Below, in pieces: positions 1 through 4,959 of a stretch of 5,909 bases of DNA. Under the pieces are notes generated by a model. It did not search any database. It saw only the letters and a program-made list of their open reading frames with translations, and was not told the DNA's origin. The position numbers were made by a program, and so were the translations under genes. The stretch comes from DASQWC01 sp035640475 (GTDB lineage: Bacteria > Actinomycetota > JAICYB01), in contig DASQWC010000096.1 in the NCBI GenBank assembly GCA_035640475.1, positions 1 through 5,909 of the forward strand, in the 5' to 3' direction. Positions within the stretch are counted from its first letter, which is position 1. Each line of letters begins with the position of its first letter.

Positions 1-1
1 C

Positions 2-778
2 GTCGCCGCACAGGGAAGGGGTCGACCGCGGACCAAGGGTCTGCCCCGTGAGAGTCTGCTCCGTCAATTCCTCGACCTGCGCCGGAGCTACGGCGTCGCC
101 GACGTGCGCAACACGCTGGACGAGCTCGGCTGCGAGGTCACCGAGTGGCTCGGCCGGTCACGCCCGATCGATCACGACCCGTCGTTTCTCGCCAGCGTCG
201 GTCGTTACTCGGCACTGCCTGAGGACCTGGTCGCGGTGCGGCGTCTCGAGGCCCACAACGGGAAGACCGCCGCGGGACCGCGATCGGTCGTTCTCGTCGC
301 CCGTGTTCCCGGGCCGCGGAGCGGATCGATGCCGGTGCGCGTGCGCGACCTGCCGCGGTGGTCGCCGGCAAGAGTCGAGCGGCTCCTGGAGGACCTGCCG
401 AAGGCGATGGGCTACGAGGTCGTCGTGAAACCGCTGCGATGGCGAACGCGCCCGCACGTGCAAGCGTTCTGCGACTTCCAGGAGAGACGCATCACCATCC
501 AGGTGCCGGTGCCCTTCTTTTCATTCCGTGAGTACATTCCGTACCGCGCGAAGCGCATTCGGCGCAGGCGGCGCTTGTACTTCCGGTGGTACTGGCGGAC
601 CGTGTGGTTCGACCGTCCCGATGAGCTGATCCGGTACCTGTACTTGCACGAGTACTACCACTGGTATCTGCGCGAGGTGCGCGGGAAGCGCAGCGGCGCC
701 GAGACGGCGTGCGACCGGTTCGCGCTTCAGCAGCTCGGCCGCGGCGTCGGCGGCTTCGCCAACAGCGGTCTCGTTTAG
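2..778 (+). CDS. Predicted HExxH zinc metallopeptidase-like protein, 5' end outside window
   Basis: I do not recognise a named family. The frame is open from the window edge, and no ATG, GTG or TTG lies in frame before the GTG at 104. The translation before that GTG already reads like protein (for example GLPRESLLRQFLDLRRSYG), so I treat the gene as cut by the left edge and 104 as an internal codon. Near the C terminus, codons 647-661 encode HEYYH, a textbook HExxH zinc-binding and catalytic motif. It is followed 14 residues later by AETACDRFAL, whose first Glu could be the third zinc ligand; this resembles the ExxAxxFA helix of ImmA/IrrE (M78-type) peptidases. Before it lies a very basic, aromatic stretch (five Arg in a row, then RWYWR), which may bind nucleic acid or a surface. 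There is no signal peptide or membrane segment in the visible part. The peptidase fold is inference from the motif. The stop overlaps the stop of the convergent dehydrogenase gene. Confidence 0.72.
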   Translation, partial: VAAQGRGRPRTKGLPRESLLRQFLDLRRSYGVADVRNTLDELGCEVTEWLGRSRPIDHDPSFLASVGRYSALPEDLVAVRRLEAHNGKTAAGPRSVVLVARVPGPRSGSMPVRVRDLPRWSPARVERLLEDLPKAMGYEVVVKPLRWRTRPHVQAFCDFQERRITIQVPVPFFSFREYIPYRAKRIRRRRRLYFRWYWRTVWFDRPDELIRYLYLHEYYHWYLREVRGKRSGAETACDRFALQQLGRGVGGFANSGLV

Positions 779-1863
779 GGCGTCAGAACCGTCCGGATGA
801 CCTTTCCGGCTTCCATGTCCTCGAACGCGCCGTTGACGTCCTCGAGCTTTGAGGTCTGCGAGATGAGGCCTTCGAGATCGAGCTTGCCGGCCTTCCACAG
901 ATCCAGCAGCACCGGAATGTCGCGCTTCGGGTCGCAGGATCCGTAGTAACAGCCCTTCGCCGTCTTCTCGCCGAGCGTGAGGAACATCGACGGCAGCGAG
1001 ACCTCGTCCGTGAGTCCCGCGACGCCGACGAAGATCGCGCGGCCTCCTCGGCGCGTCATGTCGAAGACCTGACGCTGCAGCGCCGGCACGCCGACGACTT
1101 CGAAGGCGGCGTCGGCCCCGCGACCCGCCGTGAGCTCGAGGACGGCTGCGGCCGCGTCCACGTCGGACGCGTTGATGAGGTGCGTTGCGCCGAACGACTG
1201 AGCCATGTCGAGCTTCGTTTGAACGGTGTCGATGGCGATGATCGGATTCGCGCCGACGAGCTTGGCTCCCTGGATGACGTTGATGCCGACGCCGCCGCAG
1301 CCGAGGACGGCCGCCGACTCACCGCTGCGAAGCGCGGCCGTGTACAACGCTGCCCCGACACCGGTGAGCACGCCGCAACCGACAACGGCCGCGACCTCGA
1401 AGGGAATGTCGTCACCGATCTTGACGACGGCGTGCTCGCGCAGAATCGCTTCCTCGGCAAAGCAGGCCGTATTGATGGCGTGCAGGATCGCTTGCCCGTC
1501 CTTCGATAAACGCGTTGTGTTGTCGTCCATCATTCCCATCGCGCGTGTGGCGTCGCACAAATGGGTCTGACCGCGCCGGCAGTAGAAGCAGTTGCCGCAC
1601 ATCAGCGTCCACATGAGGACGACGCGGTCGCCCGGCTGCACCGACGTGACGCCTTCGCCGACCTCGACGATCTCGCCCGCACCCTCGTGCCCGAGCACGC
1701 ACGGCGTTGGGAACGGGAGCTTGCCCTGCTGGATTGAGAGGTCGGAATGACAGACGCCGGTCGCACGGATGGCGACGCGTACCTCACCCCGTTGCGGCGA
1801 CGCGAGGTCGACGTCGGTGACGTTGAGCGGCTGACCGTACGCTTCGAGGACCGCGGCTTTCAT
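775..1863 (-). CDS. Zinc-dependent MDR-family alcohol dehydrogenase (class III-like)
   Basis: A 362-residue cytoplasmic medium-chain dehydrogenase that should oxidise an alcohol, or reduce an aldehyde, with NAD. Catalytic zinc ligands are C38 (TGVCHSD), H59 with E60 (GHEGAGEI) and C163 (GCGVLTG). The structural zinc lobe is C89, C92, C95 and C103 in the standard C-x2-C-x2-C-x7-C spacing. The Rossmann motif GCGGVG is at 188-193, and D212 at the end of the second beta strand favours NAD over NADP. The C-terminal YYGSCDPKRDIP and KVIRTVL segments resemble class III and mycothiol-linked formaldehyde/nitrosothiol dehydrogenases of actinobacteria, but also general mycobacterial alcohol dehydrogenases, so the substrate is open. 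Length is normal for the family. The ATG at 1863 follows a strong GGAGGAGGAG (1867-1876). The gene ends tail-to-tail with the peptidase gene, with overlapping stop codons. A dyad in its leader suggests repressor control. Confidence 0.95.
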   Translation of the reverse strand: MKAAVLEAYGQPLNVTDVDLASPQRGEVRVAIRATGVCHSDLSIQQGKLPFPTPCVLGHEGAGEIVEVGEGVTSVQPGDRVVLMWTLMCGNCFYCRRGQTHLCDATRAMGMMDDNTTRLSKDGQAILHAINTACFAEEAILREHAVVKIGDDIPFEVAAVVGCGVLTGVGAALYTAALRSGESAAVLGCGGVGINVIQGAKLVGANPIIAIDTVQTKLDMAQSFGATHLINASDVDAAAAVLELTAGRGADAAFEVVGVPALQRQVFDMTRRGGRAIFVGVAGLTDEVSLPSMFLTLGEKTAKGCYYGSCDPKRDIPVLLDLWKAGKLDLEGLISQTSKLEDVNGAFEDMEAGKVIRTVLTP

Positions 1864-1866
1864 GTG

Positions 1867-1876
1867 CTCCTCCTCC
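1867..1876 (-). promoter_or_regulatory. Strong ribosome binding site of the alcohol dehydrogenase
   Basis: Read on the minus strand this is GGAGGAGGAG, three bases before the ATG at 1863. It supports that start codon. Confidence 0.8.
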
Positions 1877-1893
1877 GTCGCGCCCGTGGACGA

Positions 1894-1911
1894 CCAAACG
1901 GTACCGCTTGG
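1894..1911. promoter_or_regulatory. 18-bp inverted repeat, candidate operator upstream of the alcohol dehydrogenase
   Basis: CCAAACGGTACCGCTTGG is a dyad centred on GGTACC. Eight of the nine symmetric base pairs match, with one mismatch (A1898 against C1907). It sits 31 bp before the dehydrogenase start, ahead of the ribosome binding site. Its size and symmetry are typical of operators for dimeric repressors such as TetR-family proteins. No such regulator gene is in the window, and an RNA hairpin in the leader is the alternative. Function is inferred. Confidence 0.5.
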
Positions 1912-1926
1912 CGGCGGTTTCTCGCC

Positions 1927-1995
1927 CTAGAACCGATCGATGTCGTTGCCGTTCGCGTCGCGTAGGGCCTCGGCCCGTTTGTCGAGCTCGGCCAC
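1927..1995 (-). CDS. Possible 22-residue small ORF between greA and the dehydrogenase
   Basis: A GTG-initiated ORF reading VAELDKRAEALRDANGN followed by DIDRF and a TAG stop. It fills most of the otherwise geneless gap between greA and the dehydrogenase. From the GTG on, almost every third codon position is G or C, as in the neighbouring genes, while the eight codons between the greA stop and the GTG are much less so. The peptide is charged and would be helical for its first 13 residues. The frame is the same as greA, so it is also what readthrough of the greA TAG would add, after eight linker residues. I see no ribosome binding site ahead of the GTG, which argues against independent translation. 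It could be a small protein, a remnant of a longer gene, or chance. I recognise no family. Confidence 0.3.
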   Translation of the reverse strand: MAELDKRAEALRDANGNDIDRF

Positions 1996-2019
1996 GGTGC
2001 GTTCAGTTTGGCAGGAAGA

Positions 2020-2505
2020 CTACAGAGCGGGCTTCAGGCCGACGATCTCGTAGGTGAACTTTCCGCCGGGAGCGTCGTAGGTGACGCGATCCCCGACGCG
2101 CTTGCCGAGAAGCGCCTGACCGAGCGGTGAGCGCGGCGAGAGGACGCGGGCGCCGGTCACGCGCTCTTCGGACTCGGCGACGACGAACGAGTCCTCGATG
2201 GATGCGTCGTCGGTGGCGCGAACGGTCACGGCGACTCCCGGGACGACGACGCTGCTCTCGACCGGTACGTCGCGGACGACGGCGTCTTTTACGAGCTTCT
2301 CGAGGCGCGCGATCCGTCCTTCGAGAAGCGCCTGATCGTGCTTGGCCGTCTCAAACGCAGCGTTGTCGGTGACGTCACCGAGTTCGCGAGCTTCGAGCAA
2401 GCGGGCCGAGATGCGGTCGCGACCGTCGGTCTTGAGCTCGTTCAGCTCGACCTGCAGCGCCTCGAGCGCGGACCGGCTGAGGGTCGGCCGCTCGTCCCCG
2501 GTCAT
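2020..2505 (-). CDS. greA: GreA/GreB-family transcript cleavage factor
   Basis: A 161-residue protein, the usual GreA length. It enters the RNA polymerase secondary channel and stimulates cleavage of backtracked RNA so that stalled complexes resume. Residues about 8-80 form the N-terminal coiled coil, with the tip motif LEARELGDVTDNAAF followed by ETAKHDQALLEGRI. Residues about 88-158 form the C-terminal FKBP-like domain, with the characteristic SPRSPLGQALLGKRVGD and a closing TYEIVGL. In E. coli GreA the tip reads GDLKENAEY, with D41 and E44 holding the catalytic Mg2+. Here the equivalents are D44 and D47, so the second acidic residue is Asp rather than Glu and the following AEY is AAF. The ATG at 2505 overlaps the stop of the upstream gene as ATGA, so translation is probably coupled; only a weak ACGGA lies before it. 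A GreA paralogue or a Gfh1-like inhibitor is less likely but not excluded. Confidence 0.92.
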   Translation of the reverse strand: MTGDERPTLSRSALEALQVELNELKTDGRDRISARLLEARELGDVTDNAAFETAKHDQALLEGRIARLEKLVKDAVVRDVPVESSVVVPGVAVTVRATDDASIEDSFVVAESEERVTGARVLSPRSPLGQALLGKRVGDRVTYDAPGGKFTYEIVGLKPAL

Positions 2506-2813
2506 TCCGTTCGGTCGTTGGTGATGAGTGGCGGGGCCTCGCTGTCGAGTGCGCGGCCGATGCGCTCGGCCAGCTCCTGGTAATCGGTGCCTTCGGGCGT
2601 GCGGCGCTGATCGTAGGCGCGCTTGAGGAGCACATTACGCAGCGACGCGGCCTCTTGGTCCTCGAGCTCGAGCGTAGTTGTTCGGTGCTGGATAGCTTCC
2701 ATGACTTTCTGCTCGACGGCGGCGATGATCTGGATGTCCGGTTCTCGGCGGCGGGCCGCGTGGACGGCCGCGGCGATATCCCGGATGGCTTCAGGGTTGA
2801 TCTCGAGAATCAT
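2502..2813 (-). CDS. Uncharacterised 103-residue helical protein encoded upstream of greA
   Basis: I do not recognise this protein. From the ATG at 2813 it is 103 residues, mostly predicted helix and charged, with no cysteine, signal peptide or membrane segment. The core runs from MILEINPEAIRDIAAAVHAA through IIAAVEQKVMEAIQ to a more polar C-terminal tail. The frame stays open to an ATG at 2891, but the extra 26 residues (containing GRDTNNLGSSQRYYPRR) look non-coding and cover the probable promoter, so I chose 2813. No Shine-Dalgarno precedes 2813; a TACTAT ends 12 bases upstream, which suits a near-leaderless mRNA. Its TGA overlaps the greA ATG by four bases, so the two are very likely made from one mRNA. 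A role linked to transcription elongation would be a guess from context only. Confidence 0.75.
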   Translation of the reverse strand: MILEINPEAIRDIAAAVHAARRREPDIQIIAAVEQKVMEAIQHRTTTLELEDQEAASLRNVLLKRAYDQRRTPEGTDYQELAERIGRALDSEAPPLITNDRTE

Positions 2814-2825
2814 GATGCGACGAGG

Positions 2826-2831
2826 ATAGTA
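2826..2831 (-). promoter_or_regulatory. Candidate -10 element of the 103-residue protein/greA operon
   Basis: On the minus strand this reads TACTAT, five of six matches to TATAAT. It ends 12 bases before the ATG at 2813, placing transcription start only about 5 bases before the codon. No clear -35 hexamer is visible 16-18 bp upstream, so this is a modest call. Confidence 0.4.
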
Positions 2832-2920
2832 CCGCTGCGACGAGCCGAGGTTATTTGTGTCTCTGCCGACGGGTATGCGTACCTCAGGCACCGTGGAATC
2901 CGTTTTAGGGGAGTAAGTCG

Positions 2921-3145
2921 ATGACGACGGACGGGGAGGAGACCATGGACCTCAGCGCATCGATCGGGCAGGCGGTTGAAGCGGCCCGGCGCGGAGATCT
3001 CGACGCACTCGAAGCCGAGCTCGCCATGTTACGGAGGCTGAACGCAGACAGCGTCGGCGAGATGGGAACGCGCCTGCGCACGATGGCCCGCTGCGTGCAG
3101 GATCACCCGGCGTACAAAGCTGCGCCGGCGGCAAAAACCGGCTGA
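2921..3145 (+). CDS. Small hypothetical helical protein (74 or 66 residues)
   Basis: I do not recognise this protein. It is short, soluble and strongly helical, with the segment SIGQAVEAARRGDLDALEAE and a following LAMLRRLNADS suggesting an amphipathic helical hairpin, and one cysteine near the end (MARCVQDH). No membrane segment is seen. The start is ambiguous because two in-frame ATGs each have a ribosome binding site: AGGGGAG seven bases before 2921, and GGAGG five bases before 2945. The second would give a 66-residue protein starting MDLSAS, and its site is somewhat better; I report the longer form. The gene is divergent from the greA operon across about 107 bp and is followed 44 bp later by a membrane protein gene on the same strand, so the two may be co-transcribed. 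The third codon positions are GC-rich, supporting coding. Confidence 0.68.
   Translation: MTTDGEETMDLSASIGQAVEAARRGDLDALEAELAMLRRLNADSVGEMGTRLRTMARCVQDHPAYKAAPAAKTG
2932..2940 (+). promoter_or_regulatory. Ribosome binding site for an alternative start at 2945
   Basis: The purine run around GGGGAGGAG lies inside the start of the small gene and five bases before the ATG at 2945. It decides whether the protein is 66 or 74 residues, or both. Confidence 0.5.
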
Positions 3146-3189
3146 CGACGCCTGGTTTCGCTCAGGGAGGGTGGGGGAACCATCCTCGT

Positions 3190-3597
3190 ATGAGCCGCAA
3201 CGGCAAAGCGGCCGCCCGGGCCGAGACGCAAAAGGAAGCCAAAGACTCCTTCGTGCTTCCGCAGCTCGGTGTCTTGATGACCAAGGAAGGCGCCGCCGGC
3301 TTCGCGCTGGCGGTTCCGCTCTTCGCGCTGGTCGGCGCACTGCTGTTCTTCCCACTCGGCTTCATCGAGATCTACGGGATACCGATGGTTACCCGCTTGA
3401 TCATCGCGGCCGCCGTCGGGGCTACGGCCGGCGCCGTTGTCGGGTTCGTCGTCGGTCCGAGCGTCGGCGTGCGGCGAGCGGCAAGACAGCGCGCCGGAGC
3501 ATCGCGAGGCCGGCAGAGCCGTCCGGGCAAGGCAGAGATCGCCGAAGCGACGGGCGGCCACGAAGACGGCCAGCCTCCGAAACGGCGGACGGCGTAG
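3190..3597 (+). CDS. Small two-helix membrane protein, hypothetical
   Basis: A 135-residue protein that I cannot assign to a named family. Residues 1-30 are a charged, Lys/Arg-containing N terminus. Residues about 35-58 (GFALAVPLFALVGALLFFPL) and about 66-90 (RLIIAAAVGATAGAVVGFVV) are two hydrophobic helices joined by a short turn with IYGIP; the second is glycine-rich, as in tightly packed helix pairs. The remaining 45 residues are basic and disordered-looking (RRAARQRAGASRGRQSR). By the positive-inside rule both ends should be cytoplasmic, forming a hairpin. The ATG at 3190 is chosen because the frame has no better start; a GGGGGA lies 11 bases upstream, which is rather far. It may share a transcript with the small helical gene 44 bp upstream. 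It ends seven bases from the convergent DUF1326 gene. Confidence 0.75.
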   Translation: MSRNGKAAARAETQKEAKDSFVLPQLGVLMTKEGAAGFALAVPLFALVGALLFFPLGFIEIYGIPMVTRLIIAAAVGATAGAVVGFVVGPSVGVRRAARQRAGASRGRQSRPGKAEIAEATGGHEDGQPPKRRTA

Positions 3598-3604
3598 ATC
3601 GCGC

Positions 3605-4246
3605 CTAGTCGGGCCCGGTCCAATCGAAGGGGAAGTGCTTGCTCGACTTCCCGCTGCGCTCCCACTTGAAACCGAAGCCGTCCGCCCTGTCGATCGTTGC
3701 AGTAGCGTACGTCGCGATCTGTCCGGGGCCGACCTCGGCGCCACCGGGGTTGTGCACCTGGACGCGCTTTCCTTCCGGCGTCGTGGGGCCGCCGAGCGCT
3801 TCTGCCGCGCCTTCGAGAACCCCGGGGATCTCCACGCGCCACGACGACAGGTCGTCTTTGACCTCGAAGCTGATCTCCGCCGACTCGACGCCCTTCATCT
3901 CTTGGATGAGCGGCGCGAAACCGGCCATCCACCCGCCGGCCTGACCGCTCCAGATGGTCTGGAGGGCCTCCTTCTGTTCGTCGTTCGCCCTGCTGTCCAT
4001 GTAGAGCCCCATCTTCGAGTCGGTGGCTTGTCCCGCCCAAATGTCACCGACGAAGGAGGCCACACCGACAACGCTCAGATTTGAGAGATCGACGTCGCCG
4101 TAGTTCCCTTCCGTGATGTGCCACGCGAGGATGCCCTCGCAGAAGTTATCGGTCGGAGGCTGCGCGAACGTGCACGGACACGGAATGTTGCACCTGCACA
4201 CGTCGAACCAGTCGCCCTTCAGGTGCCACTTGGGAATGTCCGCCAC
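3605..4246 (-). CDS. DUF1326 domain-containing cysteine-rich protein
   Basis: A 213-residue soluble protein of the DUF1326 family, whose function is not established. The family signature is clear at the N terminus: WHLKGDWFDVCRCNIPCPC, with C17, C19, C23, C25 and then C36 in the FAQPPTDNFC segment; this cluster suggests metal binding or redox chemistry. Later family features are the GDVDLSNLSVVGVASF strand region, an acidic DSRANDEQKEAL helix near the middle, IWSGQAGGWMAG, and a C-terminal strand that ends around SSKHFPFDWTG. The start is a GTG at 4246, preceded by an excellent AAGGAGGAG; the next ATG would remove the conserved N terminus. It lies 32 bp downstream of padR on the same strand, so probably in its operon. 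In other genomes DUF1326 genes often neighbour DUF2182 membrane protein genes (recalled, unverified); none is seen here. No signal peptide is visible, so it is probably cytoplasmic. Confidence 0.88.
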   Translation of the reverse strand: MADIPKWHLKGDWFDVCRCNIPCPCTFAQPPTDNFCEGILAWHITEGNYGDVDLSNLSVVGVASFVGDIWAGQATDSKMGLYMDSRANDEQKEALQTIWSGQAGGWMAGFAPLIQEMKGVESAEISFEVKDDLSSWRVEIPGVLEGAAEALGGPTTPEGKRVQVHNPGGAEVGPGQIATYATATIDRADGFGFKWERSGKSSKHFPFDWTGPD

Positions 4247-4278
4247 GGCTCCTCCTTTTCGTCCGACTCACCTCGAAC

Positions 4279-4899
4279 CTACTCCCGTGCTGCGATCGAT
4301 TCCAGCGTTGGGAGATGAGGCTTCGCTCCGCGAGGGTCCTCCGGCCAGCGCCCGACGACTTCTTCTGCCCATTTGCTCCAGGACGCAACCATGTCGGCGA
4401 AGTCGGTGAGGAACTTGCCGACGAGGATGATCTGCGCCAGCCGCTCCGGGAACGGGCCGCCGGTGTGCAGGTACTCGCGCGCGAACGTGATGTTCTCGGC
4501 GTTGCGCTCCTCGGCCCACATCCGGATGGCAGCGATGTTCGTCATGACATCGGCGGTCGTCCCGTGCTCGGACAGCCACACTTTTAGCAGCAGCTCGAAT
4601 TCGAGTTGGGGACCTGCTCCGGGCTCGGCGAGCCATCGCGCGAGGCGGCGGCGTCCTTTCGGCGTGATGGCGTATGTGGTGCTCGACCGGCGGCCGGTGA
4701 ACTCCGTTGTGGATCGCGCGAGCCCTTCGACGACGAGACGCTTCGGCTCCTCGTAGATCCGGCTCTCCGCTCTCGGCCAGAAGCGCCGGAGCCCTCGCCG
4801 CATCTGCTGCGCGAGCTCATAGGTCGTCCAGGGCTGAATCGCGAGAAGACCCAGGATTGCGTAAGAAGTGACCGTGAGGCCGTCCTCACCTCTTGACAT
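4279..4899 (-). CDS. PadR-family transcriptional regulator
   Basis: A 206-residue DNA-binding repressor of the PadR family. Residues about 12-90 form the winged helix: SYAILGLLAIQPWTTYELAQ, then the recognition region FWPRAESRIYEEPKRLVVEG and the wing TGRRSSTTYAITPKGRRRL. The rest is helical (about 100-185), matching the PadR C-terminal dimerisation domain. PadR proteins usually repress a neighbouring gene and release it on binding a small hydrophobic or phenolic compound. The ATG at 4899 has GAGGAGGAG a few bases upstream. The gene is divergent from a VOC-protein gene across 60 bp that contains a clear inverted repeat, and is followed 32 bp later by the DUF1326 gene on the same strand. Autorepression and control of both neighbours are therefore likely, but inferred. 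The ligand cannot be predicted. Confidence 0.93.
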   Translation of the reverse strand: MSRGEDGLTVTSYAILGLLAIQPWTTYELAQQMRRGLRRFWPRAESRIYEEPKRLVVEGLARSTTEFTGRRSSTTYAITPKGRRRLARWLAEPGAGPQLEFELLLKVWLSEHGTTADVMTNIAAIRMWAEERNAENITFAREYLHTGGPFPERLAQIILVGKFLTDFADMVASWSKWAEEVVGRWPEDPRGAKPHLPTLESIAARE

Positions 4900-4921
4900 A
4901 TGCTCCTCCTCGGAGTATCCA

Positions 4922-4942
4922 TATAGTCCTAGTAGGAGTATA
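4922..4942. promoter_or_regulatory. 21-bp inverted repeat, probable PadR operator over divergent promoters
   Basis: The half sites are TATA-x-TCCTA (4922-4931) and TAGGA-x-TATA (4933-4942), mirrored about G4932; nine of ten symmetric pairs match, only the G4926/G4938 pair failing. The left arm contains TATAGT (4922-4927), a good -10 for the VOC gene, and the right arm read on the minus strand contains TATACT (4937-4942), a good -10 for padR. A repressor bound here would block both. No matching -35 hexamers are obvious at 16-18 bp. PadR operators are commonly AT-rich dyads of this length. Confidence 0.7.
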
Positions 4943-4946
4943 GGCC

Positions 4947-4953
4947 AGGAGGG
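4947..4953 (+). promoter_or_regulatory. Ribosome binding site of the VOC-family gene
   Basis: AGGAGGG lies six bases before the ATG at 4960, confirming that start. It falls just outside the inverted repeat, so repressor binding would act on transcription rather than on this site. Confidence 0.8.
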
Positions 4954-4959
4954 AAGGCG

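Noticed and set aside
48..428. 126-residue plus-strand ORF overlapping the peptidase gene
   Set aside because: Its translation is rich in Arg, Ser, Thr and Cys, as expected for an off-frame reading of GC-rich coding DNA. The overlapping frame has protein-like content and the HEYYH motif.
1056..1460. Long minus-strand ORF inside the alcohol dehydrogenase, and plus-strand ORFs opposite it (1180-1570)
   Set aside because: The dehydrogenase is full-length with all zinc and cofactor motifs. The others have the Arg/Ser/Pro composition of shadow frames.
2815..2891. N-terminal extension of the 103-residue protein to the ATG at 2891
   Set aside because: The 26 added residues have low coding character and cover the likely -10 element. 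The ATG at 2813 gives a coherent helical protein.
3160..3178. G-rich run GGGAGGGTGGGGG as a G-quadruplex
   Set aside because: Only three tracts of three or more G are present, and the run is simply explained as a purine-rich translation leader.
3103..3744. 213-residue minus-strand ORF running across the small membrane protein gene and the DUF1326 3' end
   Set aside because: It is Arg/Ser/Ala-rich without motif, and crosses three genes with better evidence. It is a frame shadow.
3372..4084. Large ORFs on both strands overlapping the DUF1326 gene
   Set aside because: DUF1326 has its family motif, length and an excellent ribosome binding site. The overlapping frames are Arg-rich and motif-free.
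4893..4921. TTGACA (4893-4898) with TATCCA 17 bp on (4916-4921) as the VOC promoter
   Set aside because: The -35 is perfect but overlaps the padR start codon, and the -10 matches poorly. TATAGT at 4922 is a better -10 but lies 23 bp from this -35. I left the promoter assignment open.
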